Numbered from the stretch's first letter, positions 1-8,649 are shown. The stretch: DNA of 42,011 nucleotides from Bacteroidota bacterium (GCA_022562895.1 JADFOK010000022.1:1-42011); one strand, 5' to 3'. Numbers and translations are program-made. Notes: generated by a model not told the origin, from the sequence alone.

Positions 1-190
1 GTTTTTTATAGTCCACACTTAAATTCATATTTAACGGGTTCCGATTTTCACTATAAAATATAAAATTTATTTTGTCATATTATCTCTTATTGTAAGAAAA
101 CATAACAAACTAATAATTTATTTGCGGTTATTAGTGGCTTTTTGCACAAAATATGGGTTTGCCATGATATTATAATAATTTGAGTTGTAT

Positions 191-229
191 CAATAGCTCC
201 GCTACCGCTAACTTATAGCTAGATGTTGT
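191..229 (+). repeat. Copy of an interspersed repeat also found at 12805-12840
   Basis: The segment reading CTCCGCTA, then TTATAGCT, then TGTTGTG aligns with the reverse complement of 12805-12840, which reads CTCCGTTA, then TTTATACCT, then TGTTGTAG. The alignment needs gaps of two and three bases. The right arm of the 12.8-kb inverted repeat shares the 8-mer TCCGCTAC with this copy. The pattern suggests a dispersed structured element; its class is unknown. Confidence 0.45.
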
Positions 230-533
230 GGGGGAAAGGCTACTATACTACAGGAAACATATGGACTTTATGGTTGGTTTTTATATGGATGAAGGGATCA
301 CAAAGGCAGAAGCTTAAAATTATACTATGATGTTAAATCCGGTTTTTATTTCAAAAAGGGGGTGTCCGCAAGAGTACAGGGTAAACACCCGCCCACTGTT
401 TTTTTACAGATTGAATCGTGAGTGATAGAAACAAGAATAGTATAAAAATTGAGGTTTGTTATGACTAAATCAGAGCGAAATATATCTCTTTAAAATCGGT
501 AGTACTGTCACCTATACTGACACCTAATATTAC

Positions 534-567
534 AATACCCTTACAATCATAGGATTATAAGGGTATT
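534..567 (-). terminator. Hairpin downstream of tRNA-Ser
   Basis: AATACCCTTA (534-543) and TAAGGGTATT (558-567) form a perfect 10-bp stem with a 14-nt loop, starting 2 nt after the tRNA 3' end on the minus strand. There is no long U tract afterwards, so it may act as a processing or termination structure rather than a classical intrinsic terminator. Confidence 0.5.
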
Positions 568-569
568 TG

Positions 570-654
570 CGGAGAAAGAGGGATTCGAACCCCCGGAGGT
601 GTGACCCTCAACAGTTTTCAAGACTGCCGCATTCGACCACTCTGCCATTTCTCC
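570..654 (-). tRNA. tRNA-Ser (anticodon UGA)
   Basis: The minus strand folds as a class II tRNA. The acceptor stem is GGAGAAA paired with TTTCTCC, with discriminator G at 570. The anticodon stem GCAGT/ACTGT encloses loop CTTGAAA, so the anticodon is TGA (plus-strand 618-620). A long variable arm pairs GAGG with CCTC. The T arm carries TTCGAAT. The 3' CCA is not encoded, as is usual in Bacteroidota. A degenerate partial copy lies just upstream at 667-724. Confidence 0.95.
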
Positions 655-666
655 AGTAAAAATTGA

Positions 667-724
667 GGAGATACGGTATTAGCCGCATTGACCTCCCGAT
701 AACTATCGGGACTGCCATTTCTCC
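667..724 (-). pseudogene. Degenerate tRNA-Ser copy interrupted by a palindrome
   Basis: On the minus strand this begins with the same 13 bases as the intact tRNA-Ser (GGAGAAATGGCAG). An 18-nt palindrome (694-711) follows where the tRNA has AGT, and the tRNA-like text resumes as GGTCAATGCGGC (intact copy: GGTCGAATGCGGC). It then lacks the anticodon, variable and T arms and closes with ATCTCC, which can pair with the GGAGA start. It cannot be a functional tRNA. It reads as a partial tandem duplication later invaded or repaired through a palindromic repeat. Confidence 0.7.
694..711. repeat. Palindrome TCCCGATA-AC-TATCGGGA inside tRNA remnant
   Basis: Two perfect 8-bp arms flank a 2-nt centre. 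From memory, short palindromes of the CCCGATA...TATCGGG type are frequent in intergenic regions of flavobacterial genomes, so this may be one member of such a family. No second copy was found in this window. Confidence 0.7.
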
Positions 725-848
725 TTAGCGGTCGCAAATATAAAACGCTTTTTTTATTTTATAAAGCTTTTGCTTGCTAATTATCAATACCCAATATGGG
801 TTTTTTGGCGTATTTCGAAATTCAAACTTCTTAATCAATAACTATTCT

Positions 849-856
849 TATTTTTG
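849..856 (+). promoter_or_regulatory. Candidate -7 box TATTTTTG for the nitroreductase gene
   Basis: The sequence matches the Bacteroidota sigma-A -7 consensus TAnnTTTG and lies 24 nt before the ATG at 881. No clear -33 TTG element is seen at the expected distance. Confidence 0.45.
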
Positions 857-880
857 TAAACGTAAATTAAAACAGTTACC

Positions 881-1519
881 ATGGCAACAGATGTTTTAGA
901 GCGATTAAAATGGCGCTATGCCACAAAAAAGTTTGATGCTTCAAAAAGACTTTCCGAAGAAAAACTTTCAATTTTAAAAGAATCATTCAACCTCACCGCT
1001 ACCTCATACGGTCTTCAACCCCTGAAGATGATAATACTTAGCAATCCCGATTTAAAAAAACTATTGGTGCCAATTACCATGGATCAGGATCAGGTTGAAA
1101 ATGCTTCTCATGTGTTGGTAATATGCACAGAAACTAAAATAGATTCCGATTATATAAAAGATCACTTTAATCTTGTTGTAAAAATAAGAAGCACTCCTCG
1201 TGAGATCCTTTCTTCTTTTGAAGAATACCTTGTATCTTCTTTTTCTGATAAACAATCTGATGAATTAAATATATGGTCCACAAATCAAGCTTATCTTGCT
1301 CTGGGAAATCTATTGACAGTATGCGCTATTGAAAAAATTGATGCCTGCCCCATTGAAGGATTTGACCCCGATAAATACGATGAGTTATTGCAATTAAACG
1401 AAAAAGGGTTACAGTCTGTGATAGTATTGGCTGTAGGCTACCGTGCCGAAGATGATATGTTTTCAGGTTTTGATAAAGTGCGCAAGGGTGTAGATGAAGT
1501 GATCATAGAAATGGATTAA
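881..1519 (+). CDS. NAD(P)H-dependent nitroreductase family oxidoreductase
   Basis: A 212-residue protein of the NfsB-like nitroreductase family, which are FMN-dependent dimers that reduce nitroaromatics, quinones or similar compounds with NAD(P)H in the cytoplasm. The N-terminal RYATKKFD segment matches the FMN-phosphate-binding start of the family, and SYGLQP at about residues 42-47 and the C-terminal VGYRAEDD segment are also family hallmarks. Length is normal. The gene stands alone, 55 nt before the next gene on the same strand, with a candidate promoter at 849-856. The physiological substrate cannot be read from the sequence. Confidence 0.9.
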   Translation: MATDVLERLKWRYATKKFDASKRLSEEKLSILKESFNLTATSYGLQPLKMIILSNPDLKKLLVPITMDQDQVENASHVLVICTETKIDSDYIKDHFNLVVKIRSTPREILSSFEEYLVSSFSDKQSDELNIWSTNQAYLALGNLLTVCAIEKIDACPIEGFDPDKYDELLQLNEKGLQSVIVLAVGYRAEDDMFSGFDKVRKGVDEVIIEMD

Positions 1520-1573
1520 TTAAGGATTGTATTAGTATTTAATTTTAGTATCAACAAATAACAATAAAAAAAT

Positions 1574-2767
1574 ATGCCCGGATTTGAAGTTTTTGGTGAC
1601 GAAGAACGCAAACAAGTAAATGAGGTTTTAGATAGCGGAATATTAATGCGCTATGGTTTTGATGGAATGAGAAACAACCATTGGAAAGCAAAAGAATTTG
1701 AGATCGCCTTTGCCGATCGAATGCAATCTAAACATTGTCAATTGGTGTCCAGTGGGACATCGGCACTTACTGTAGCTTTAGCTTCTGCAGGAATTGGTGA
1801 AGGGGATGAAGTGATTATGCCTACCTTTACTTTTGTAGCTAGTTTTGAGTCTATTTTAATGCTGGGTGCCGTTCCGGTAATAGTAGATATTGATGATACG
1901 CTTACCATGGATCCAATAGCTGTGGAAGCTGCAATTACCCCTAAGACACGTTGTGTGATGCCTGTGCATATGTGTGGTTCGATGGCAGATTTAAAAGCTC
2001 TTAAAGATATTTGTATTACCCATAACTTATTGCTTTTGGAAGATGCCTGTCAGGCACTTGGTGGAACTTATGAAGGAAAGCCATTGGGTAGTTATGGCGA
2101 TTTGGGATGTTTTTCATTCGATTTTGTAAAAACCATTACCTGTGGTGAAGGAGGTGCAGTACTCACAAATAATGATAAATATGCCATAAATGCAGATCAA
2201 TATCAGGATCATGGCCACGACCATATAGGAAATGACAGGGGAGAGGAAGCACATCTTTATATGGGCTATAATTTTCGTATTTCAGAATTGAATGCAGCGG
2301 TAGGTCTTGCTCAATTAGAGAAATTGGATGTTATCCTACAACTACAGAAAAGGAACTATGAAATAATTCGTAATGTATTAGAAACTGTTGAAGGAGTAAC
2401 TTTTAGACGGGTGCCTGAAGGAGGAGTGGAAAATTATTCTTTTTTAAATTTCTTTCTTCCCAACGGGGAACTTACACAAAAAGTTCATAAAGCATTATCA
2501 GAAAATGGGGTAGATGCTTGTTTTTACTGGTATACAAATAATTGGCATTATATTGATGGATGGGAGCATTTGCGAAATTTAAAAACCCTGGGAAATGTTT
2601 CATCAAAATTTAGAAATCAAATTCAGAAACTAAACGAAACCGATTTTTCAAAAAGTGATGCAGTAATAAGCCGAACGATCTCATCATTGATAAAAATAGG
2701 CTGGACTGTTGAAGAAGTTAAAGTACGTGCAGAAAAGATGAAAGCTGTAATTATTTCTGCACTTTAA
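1574..2767 (+). CDS. DegT/DnrJ/EryC1/StrS-family PLP aminotransferase
   Basis: A 397-residue fold-type I PLP enzyme of the sugar-aminotransferase family. SSGTSAL (around residue 60) binds the cofactor phosphate region, EDACQALGG (from about residue 156) carries the Asp that contacts the pyridine nitrogen, and Lys186 in FVKTITCGEGG is the expected Schiff-base lysine. Members transfer an amino group from glutamate to keto-sugars or scaffold keto groups. No sugar-biosynthesis genes are adjacent, so the substrate is unknown. The stop codon overlaps the convergent ribB stop by 4 nt (2764-2767), leaving no room for a separate terminator. Confidence 0.88.
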   Translation: MPGFEVFGDEERKQVNEVLDSGILMRYGFDGMRNNHWKAKEFEIAFADRMQSKHCQLVSSGTSALTVALASAGIGEGDEVIMPTFTFVASFESILMLGAVPVIVDIDDTLTMDPIAVEAAITPKTRCVMPVHMCGSMADLKALKDICITHNLLLLEDACQALGGTYEGKPLGSYGDLGCFSFDFVKTITCGEGGAVLTNNDKYAINADQYQDHGHDHIGNDRGEEAHLYMGYNFRISELNAAVGLAQLEKLDVILQLQKRNYEIIRNVLETVEGVTFRRVPEGGVENYSFLNFFLPNGELTQKVHKALSENGVDACFYWYTNNWHYIDGWEHLRNLKTLGNVSSKFRNQIQKLNETDFSKSDAVISRTISSLIKIGWTVEEVKVRAEKMKAVIISAL

Positions 2768-3915
2768 AAGTTTACATATTCCAAAATTTCCAAACCATAA
2801 CCAATTATCCCTACACGTTTGGTTTTTTCTTTGCCATTAGAAATTAATCGAATCTTATGTATCCCGATATCGTGTAATATTTGAGCACCGATACCAAAAT
2901 CTTTTGTGTCCAATACAATTCTTGGAGCTTTTGAAATTTTCTCTTTAGTCTGAGATTCTTTTAATTCTTTTAAACGGGGTAATAAATTTAATGATTGGTA
3001 TTGCTGATTAATAAAGACAATGGCTCCTTTCCCCTCCTTGTTTATAACACTAAACATATTCTCCAGTTTTTTGTTTGCATTATTTGTGAGTGTTCCTAAA
3101 ATATCATTATTAATTAATGTAGAATTAACTCTAACTAAAACAGGCTCATTCTCTTTCCAACGTCCTTTGGTAAGCGCAATATGTATTTGATCGTTGTTGG
3201 TTTGTTTGTAGGCTCTTAATCTAAATACACCATATTTGGTATTGATATTAAAATCTTCCTCCTTGCTGATTAATGAATCGTGTTCCATTCTATAGGCCAC
3301 TAGATCATCAATGGAGATCAATTTTAGATCAAATTTCTTGGCAACATTCACTAGTTGGTGAAGTCGGGCCATAGTCCCGTCTTCATTTAATATTTCTACT
3401 AAAATACCTGCCGGTTTAAATCCTGCCAGGCGGGCCATATCGATTGCTGCTTCAGTATGACCTGTACGACGTAATACCCCGCCTTCTTTTGCTCTTAAAG
3501 GGAAGATATGTCCGGGGCGGCCTAAGTCATGAGCTTTAGTATCACTATTTATCAGTGCTTTTACAGTTTTGGCACGGTCCTGAACCGATATACCAGTTGT
3601 ACATCCATGACCTATTAGATCTACCGAAACTGTAAATTGGGTTTGATGCAAAACAGTATTGTTTTGTACCATCATATTTAAATTCAAATATTCGCAACGT
3701 TCTTCGGTGAGAGGTGCACAGATTAATCCACGTCCATGAGATGCCATAAAATTTATCATTTCCGGGGTGGCCTTTTCGGCTGCAGCTATAAAATCTCCTT
3801 CATTTTCCCGGTTCCTATCATCGACCACAATAATGATCTCTCCATTGCGGATAGCCAAAATAGCTTCTTTTATGGTATTGAGCTTTATTGATGTGTCGTT
3901 ATCTGTGGTAATCAT
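2764..3915 (-). CDS. ribB: 3,4-dihydroxy-2-butanone 4-phosphate synthase with degenerate GTP cyclohydrolase II domain
   Basis: The N-terminal ~210 residues form an intact DHBP synthase, which makes the four-carbon unit of riboflavin from ribulose 5-phosphate. The acidic active-site motif RENEGDF, the HTQFTVS segment and the RRTGHTEAA motif are all present. The C-terminal ~170 residues keep the GTP cyclohydrolase II outline (TKYGVFRLRAY, then DFGIGAQILHDIG and GYGLEI). However, the Cys-x10-Cys-x-Cys zinc site is replaced by Ser/Asn (VLVRVNSTLINNDILGTL), and the GRGIGL motif is absent. The protein should supply only the RibB reaction, with GTP cyclohydrolase II needed elsewhere. A TATCTTTG box lies upstream. 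Confidence 0.92.
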   Translation of the reverse strand: MITTDNDTSIKLNTIKEAILAIRNGEIIIVVDDRNRENEGDFIAAAEKATPEMINFMASHGRGLICAPLTEERCEYLNLNMMVQNNTVLHQTQFTVSVDLIGHGCTTGISVQDRAKTVKALINSDTKAHDLGRPGHIFPLRAKEGGVLRRTGHTEAAIDMARLAGFKPAGILVEILNEDGTMARLHQLVNVAKKFDLKLISIDDLVAYRMEHDSLISKEEDFNINTKYGVFRLRAYKQTNNDQIHIALTKGRWKENEPVLVRVNSTLINNDILGTLTNNANKKLENMFSVINKEGKGAIVFINQQYQSLNLLPRLKELKESQTKEKISKAPRIVLDTKDFGIGAQILHDIGIHKIRLISNGKEKTKRVGIIGYGLEILEYVNF

Positions 3916-3934
3916 ATTAAATGAATTAGTTGGG

Positions 3935-3942
3935 CAAAGATA
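3935..3942 (-). promoter_or_regulatory. Candidate -7 box TATCTTTG for ribB
   Basis: On the minus strand this is an exact TAnnTTTG match, 19 nt upstream of the ribB ATG at 3915. A -33 element is not obvious. No FMN riboswitch-like structure was recognised in the short leader. Confidence 0.5.
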
Positions 3943-4036
3943 TTGAAATGAGTCATAATAATTAGTTGATCCTAATTAAAATGTTTAACTGCGAATTCCA
4001 TCTTACCGGCAATAAGCAGTTAACATAACTGATTAA

Positions 4037-5488
4037 TTAAACATCTTTTATTTTTGGATGATCCTTCTTTTTAAATGGTTTTGTAAAGCGTTGTAAAAAA
4101 TAATCAATATCTACAATACCTTGATCAGTTGTAGCACGATAGGTTAGCCATATTCCAAGAGGTAGCATTATGGCAGTACTCACCCAAGTAGCTATAAACG
4201 GATGGAGAGTGCCGTCTTCTGCACTGTTTTTAGAAAATATACCAATAAAGTGATAGGTTAAGAAAAGTAATATAGCAATGACCATGGGTAAACCCATACC
4301 TCCTTTTCTAATGATTGCACCCAAAGGAGCTCCAACAAAAAATAAAATTATACATGACATTGCTAAAACATATTTTTCGTGTAAAGCCATTTCATGTTTA
4401 TTAAGAATCCTGGTTTTAATTGTGTATTCTATTTTTTTGGCTTTCACAGATTGTAAAGTACTTCGGATATTGTTAAGAGCCATTTTAACAATTTCAGATT
4501 GTTGTCCAGGACTAAATAGATTTAATAATGTATCAATATGCTTATGCTGGGTAGTATCCTTAAATTTTCTGTCACGAAATTTTGATATTCCACTTCGGTA
4601 ATACATGTTATCTGAAAACAATTTCATGTTTCTGGTATAATTTTTTGAAAGTGAATCGATTTCAACTACCAATTCACCTACATTGTACATATTATGGTTG
4701 TTGAGATTGTTTTTTTTGTCTATATCTCTATCATTTAATTCGGTGAGGTCGATATTGATGGTATATTCTTCAAAATAGCTTTTTACAAAAGGTTTACTTC
4801 TCCGCTTTTTTATATTCTTTGTCTGTATTTCATCATAATAATTACCGTCTTTTAGTATAAGTGACAGGGTATTGCTTCCTTCAACACTTGCTAGTTCTCC
4901 ATTATTGGCAATTATTACCGTATAGTTTCCATTGGGTCTTTTAGGATCCTTCCGGTGAATTACAATACCTTTAAGGAATTGGTCATTATCCCCACTCTTT
5001 TCATCGACCTTAATATTAAAGTTATCTCCTATTTGACTAAATTGTCCTTCTGCTATTACCATAGAAGGTTTAAACTGCGATATGTTTCTACGTAGGTTTA
5101 GCCATCTGTATTCTGAATAGGGTATAACGTTATTAGCAAAGAAAAAAGCAGTTACACTTAAAAGTAAAATAAATATTGTCAAACTTCGCATAGCGCGTTG
5201 CAGTGAAATACCAGTGGATTTCATGGCAGTGAATTCATAATTTTCAGCAAAATTACCAAATACCATCAGGGAAGTAACCAGGATGGTAAGAGGCAACACT
5301 AAGGGTATTAGTCGGGGCGAAACAAACCAAATAAACTTCAGTACAATAAAAACATCCAGTCCCCTTCCGGCTAATTCTGAAATATAAAGCCAAATGGTTT
5401 GAAGAACAAATATGAACATCAATATAATAAAGACGCTAACAAATGTCTTTAAGTAGGATATTAATATATATCGATCCAGTATTTTCAC
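4037..5488 (-). CDS. LptF/LptG-family permease (YjgP/YjgQ)
   Basis: A 483-residue inner-membrane protein with the LptF/G layout: three N-terminal membrane segments (about residues 10-120), a large periplasmic beta-jellyroll-like region (about 130-350) and three C-terminal membrane segments (about 375-460). The family forms the membrane part of the LptB2FG ABC transporter that extracts lipopolysaccharide from the inner membrane. FVSPRLIPLVLPL in the second segment is typical. It follows the LolA-like gene by 8 nt, so it is probably the last gene of an ftsK-lolA-lpt operon. LptF and LptG cannot be told apart from this sequence alone. Confidence 0.88.
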   Translation of the reverse strand: MKILDRYILISYLKTFVSVFIILMFIFVLQTIWLYISELAGRGLDVFIVLKFIWFVSPRLIPLVLPLTILVTSLMVFGNFAENYEFTAMKSTGISLQRAMRSLTIFILLLSVTAFFFANNVIPYSEYRWLNLRRNISQFKPSMVIAEGQFSQIGDNFNIKVDEKSGDNDQFLKGIVIHRKDPKRPNGNYTVIIANNGELASVEGSNTLSLILKDGNYYDEIQTKNIKKRRSKPFVKSYFEEYTINIDLTELNDRDIDKKNNLNNHNMYNVGELVVEIDSLSKNYTRNMKLFSDNMYYRSGISKFRDRKFKDTTQHKHIDTLLNLFSPGQQSEIVKMALNNIRSTLQSVKAKKIEYTIKTRILNKHEMALHEKYVLAMSCIILFFVGAPLGAIIRKGGMGLPMVIAILLFLTYHFIGIFSKNSAEDGTLHPFIATWVSTAIMLPLGIWLTYRATTDQGIVDIDYFLQRFTKPFKKKDHPKIKDV

Positions 5489-5496
5489 AATACTAA

Positions 5497-6171
5497 TTAA
5501 TCAAGTTTATTGATGTAATAACCTTTTTCTTTATATTTAGATTCATTAAATGTGAACAGGGTTTTAGATAAGGGCTGATTTGTTTTAAAGTAGCTTACCG
5601 TAATTGTAAACTGAGTTCCTTGTTCATCTGTTTGTATTAATTTATAAACATGTTTTGTCTGCATATCTACCCCTAAAAGAATGTCTTTTATTTCGGCATT
5701 AGTATCTATAGGTCTAAGTTTTACAAATTGAATTTTTCTGCCTTTCACATTTTGTATTACATCCATTTTATAGGTATATCCCTTTTCATAAAATGTGAGC
5801 ATTTTTGAGGGAGTAATTTCTTTATCATCTTGCGCATTGTATTTAGATATGGTTACTTCCTCATCTTCCGGTATAATAGTATATATGGTTGAACCATTAA
5901 AAATACGAGTAATGCCTAACATATTAAGTAAGTACTTATTACCCTGTATAGTTAAATTCCCCCGGGTTTCCTGATTAACATTTTCCTTTTTATTGTTCAG
6001 GGTATATTTAAAATCGATATAGATGTTATCGTAGCTTCTGACTTTACTTGAGACCTCATTTAAAAAGGTTTTTGCATTTTGTGCTTCTAGCGTTGTTGCT
6101 ATAAAAAGGACAATGCATAGCGAAGTGATGATTTTAAAATATAGAGGTCTTACTTTTTTATTTAATAACAT
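5497..6171 (-). CDS. lolA: LolA-like outer-membrane lipoprotein carrier protein
   Basis: A 224-residue periplasmic protein with an N-terminal signal sequence ending near ATTLEAQ (about residue 30), followed by a LolA-type half-barrel region. The pattern of YDNIYIDFKYTL, a central hydrophobic strand set and a C-terminal KTLFTFNESKY segment fits the family. LolA shuttles lipoproteins from the inner membrane to the outer membrane. It sits 8 nt after ftsK and 8 nt before the LptF/G permease, so the three are likely co-transcribed, combining DNA segregation with outer-membrane biogenesis genes. Sequence similarity within LolA proteins is low, so the exact client set is inferred. Confidence 0.82.
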   Translation of the reverse strand: MLLNKKVRPLYFKIITSLCIVLFIATTLEAQNAKTFLNEVSSKVRSYDNIYIDFKYTLNNKKENVNQETRGNLTIQGNKYLLNMLGITRIFNGSTIYTIIPEDEEVTISKYNAQDDKEITPSKMLTFYEKGYTYKMDVIQNVKGRKIQFVKLRPIDTNAEIKDILLGVDMQTKHVYKLIQTDEQGTQFTITVSYFKTNQPLSKTLFTFNESKYKEKGYYINKLD

Positions 6172-6179
6172 GATAATAT

Positions 6180-8552
6180 CTATAAATCGTTATTTTCGTT
6201 TTCTAAAAAATGAATTAATGCATCGATGGTAGGAACAAGAACTTGCCTGGCTTTACTGCCCTCAAAAGGTCCAACGATTCCGGCAGCTTCCAATTGATCT
6301 ATTATTCTTCCTGCCCGATTGTACCCTAATTTAAGCTTGCGTTGTAAAAGCGATGCGGAGCCCTGTTGTGCAATAACCAATACTTCTGCAGCATCTCTAA
6401 ACAATATATCTCGCTCGTCTATGTTAATATCAAGATTTGTGCCACCTTCTTCACCCGAATATTCGGGAAGTTGATGAGCTTCAGGATACGCTTTTTGAGA
6501 ACCGATAAATTCAGTTATGTCGGCAATTTCGGGGGTATCTACAAAGGCGCATTGTATCCTTATTAACTCATTGCCCTGCGTGTAAAGCATATCTCCACGA
6601 CCTATAAGTTGATCGGCTCCCGATCCATCTAAAATAGTGCGGGAATCAATTTTGCTGGTAACTCTAAAGGCAATACGTACAGGGAAATTCGCTTTAATGA
6701 TCCCGGTTATAACATTTACAGAAGGTCGCTGAGTTGCAATAATTAAATGAATCCCGATGGCACGTGCTAATTGGGCCAATCGGGCAATTGGAGTTTCAAT
6801 CTCCTTGCCGGCAGTCATAATTAAATCGGCAAATTCATCAATGATCAAAATAATATACGGTAAAAATTTATGTCCGTCATTAGGATTGAGTTTACGGGTT
6901 TTAAATTTTGTATTGTATTCTTTTATGTTGCGCACCAATGCATCTTTAAGAAGGTCGTAACGTGCATCCATTTCAATACATAAAGAGTTAAGAGTATTGA
7001 TCACCTTTGTAGTATCTGTGATAATGGCATCTTCCGTATCAGGAAGTTTTGCTAGGTAATGTCGTTCTATTTTATTGAAAAGAGTAAGTTCTACTTTTTT
7101 GGGATCGACCAGCACAAACTTGATTTCAGCCGGGTGTTTTTTATAAAGTAAGGAAGTAAGGATAGCATTTAATCCTACCGATTTTCCTTGTCCTGTAGCC
7201 CCAGCCATTAATAGGTGTGGCATCTTTACCAAATCTACTACAAAAGTTTCGTTACTTATGGTTTTACCCAATGCCAGTGGAAGTTCCATTTCTGCATTTT
7301 GAAAATTTGGTGATGTAATCACCGAACGCATGGAAACAATAGTTGGGTTTTTATTTGGAACCTCAATACCTATAGTTCCCCGGCCGGGAATAGGAGCAAT
7401 AATACGTATACCTAATGCTGAAAGTGATAGTGCTATATCGTCTTCTAAATTCTTGATTTTTGAAATCCTAATACCTGCCTCCGGAACAATTTCGTAGAGA
7501 GTAACCGTTGGTCCCACCGTTGCTTTAATGCTTGCAATAGCTATTTTGTAATTATTAAGCGTATTTACAATGCGGTTTTTATTTTCCTCAAGTTCTTCCT
7601 GATTGATAGTAATACCCGCTCCCCCTGTGTAATCCTTTAAAAGTTCTATAGTGGGTAACTTGTATTCACTCAGTTCCAGCTTAGGATCGAATTCTCCAAA
7701 ATCACCTACAAGAGTTTCACTCAGACTTTTATCTATAGCTTCCTCTTCTTTTACCTGTTCTATTTCCATAGTAACTTCTTCACTGCTTTTGGTTTCAGGA
7801 GTTAATTCGTCTAAAGGAATGAAGGTGTCTGTATTTATCTCTTCGGAAGGATTTACTGAGAGATCAATTTCCTTGGATTCATTTTCTGAAGTTTTAATGG
7901 ATTCTGCGATTTCTTCGGAAGGGATTTCATTAGAGACTTCATCGGATGAAAGATCTGAAACTATTTCTTTCTTAGTTCTTTTAAAAGCGGAAACTACTTT
8001 GTCGGGGGTCAGTTTTAAGCGTAGAACAAGATACACTATCAGTATGAACGACATTAGTAAGACGGTGCCAATAAATCCTAAAAAATCCTGAAGTACATCG
8101 TTAATTTCGTAGCCAATAGCACCACTGAATAAAGCACTTAAAGAAGTGAAGAATCCAAAGAAAACCGAGATCCAAATCATTACTAATAAACCCCAAAACC
8201 AGAATTTAAACAGTTGTCTTTTTGCGTAATCGAAAAAGTAATATATTCCTGTAAGGGTCGTAAGAAAGGCAAAAATTAAAGCCGAAATACCAAAGCCATT
8301 GTATATGAATAAGTGTCCGACATTGGCTCCAAATGTGTTCAGCCAGTTTTGCGACTCTGACTCACGATTTACTACCTCCCCAATATTGCTTTGGTCTGCT
8401 TGCCAGGTAAAAAAGTAAGAAACTAACGAAAAGATTAAGGCTACCCCAAATAAGAGCAAAAAGCTACCCAAAATGACTTTTTGTTGTTTGGATAACTTAA
8501 AGCTGATTTTTTTACGTTTTTTTCTAGTAGTTTTTTTCTTTTTTCCAGCCAT
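6180..8552 (-). CDS. ftsK: DNA translocase FtsK/SpoIIIE family
   Basis: A 790-residue septal DNA pump that moves chromosome ends during division. The N-terminus is highly basic, followed by four membrane segments (about residues 25-180) and an acidic Ser/Glu-rich linker (about 185-290) that is shorter than in E. coli. The alpha/beta motor domain has Walker A GATGQGKSVG near residue 450 and Walker B ILIIDEFADL near 570. A C-terminal gamma winged-helix domain (about 715-785, containing QRKLKLGYNRAGRIID) reads polar DNA motifs. Two TAnnTTTG boxes lie upstream. It is the first gene of the set with lolA and lptF/G. Confidence 0.96.
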   Translation of the reverse strand: MAGKKKKTTRKKRKKISFKLSKQQKVILGSFLLLFGVALIFSLVSYFFTWQADQSNIGEVVNRESESQNWLNTFGANVGHLFIYNGFGISALIFAFLTTLTGIYYFFDYAKRQLFKFWFWGLLVMIWISVFFGFFTSLSALFSGAIGYEINDVLQDFLGFIGTVLLMSFILIVYLVLRLKLTPDKVVSAFKRTKKEIVSDLSSDEVSNEIPSEEIAESIKTSENESKEIDLSVNPSEEINTDTFIPLDELTPETKSSEEVTMEIEQVKEEEAIDKSLSETLVGDFGEFDPKLELSEYKLPTIELLKDYTGGAGITINQEELEENKNRIVNTLNNYKIAIASIKATVGPTVTLYEIVPEAGIRISKIKNLEDDIALSLSALGIRIIAPIPGRGTIGIEVPNKNPTIVSMRSVITSPNFQNAEMELPLALGKTISNETFVVDLVKMPHLLMAGATGQGKSVGLNAILTSLLYKKHPAEIKFVLVDPKKVELTLFNKIERHYLAKLPDTEDAIITDTTKVINTLNSLCIEMDARYDLLKDALVRNIKEYNTKFKTRKLNPNDGHKFLPYIILIIDEFADLIMTAGKEIETPIARLAQLARAIGIHLIIATQRPSVNVITGIIKANFPVRIAFRVTSKIDSRTILDGSGADQLIGRGDMLYTQGNELIRIQCAFVDTPEIADITEFIGSQKAYPEAHQLPEYSGEEGGTNLDINIDERDILFRDAAEVLVIAQQGSASLLQRKLKLGYNRAGRIIDQLEAAGIVGPFEGSKARQVLVPTIDALIHFLENENNDL

Positions 8553-8574
8553 TAATAATATTCTAGTCTTTCAG

Positions 8575-8597
8575 CAAAAATACAAATATCAAACGTA
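8575..8597 (-). promoter_or_regulatory. Two overlapping-region -7 boxes upstream of ftsK
   Basis: Minus-strand TATTTTTG (8575-8582) and TACGTTTG (8590-8597) both match TAnnTTTG, lying 23 and 38 nt before the ftsK start. Either could serve the ftsK-lolA-lpt operon. -33 elements are not clear. Confidence 0.5.
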
Positions 8598-8649
8598 TCA
8601 GGCTATATAAAATTATGATATACTAAGATTGTAATAGGTAAGGGAATAT

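Larger units (their letters stand above)
1..569. other. Gene-free stretch left of tRNA-Ser
   Basis: No convincing coding region is seen; every frame is broken by stops and no recognisable protein motif appears. It holds a copy of a repeat family at about 191-229 (see that entry), a weak hairpin pairing GGGTGT (360-365) with ACACCC (385-390), and a strong 10-bp hairpin at 534-567 just beyond the tRNA 3' end. It could be the decayed end of an accessory region abutting the tRNA, but that is inference. Confidence 0.5.

Noticed and set aside
7651..8091. Plus-strand 146-codon open frame inside ftsK
   Set aside because: It is the antisense of the Ser/Glu-rich FtsK linker; its Ser-rich content simply mirrors that composition.
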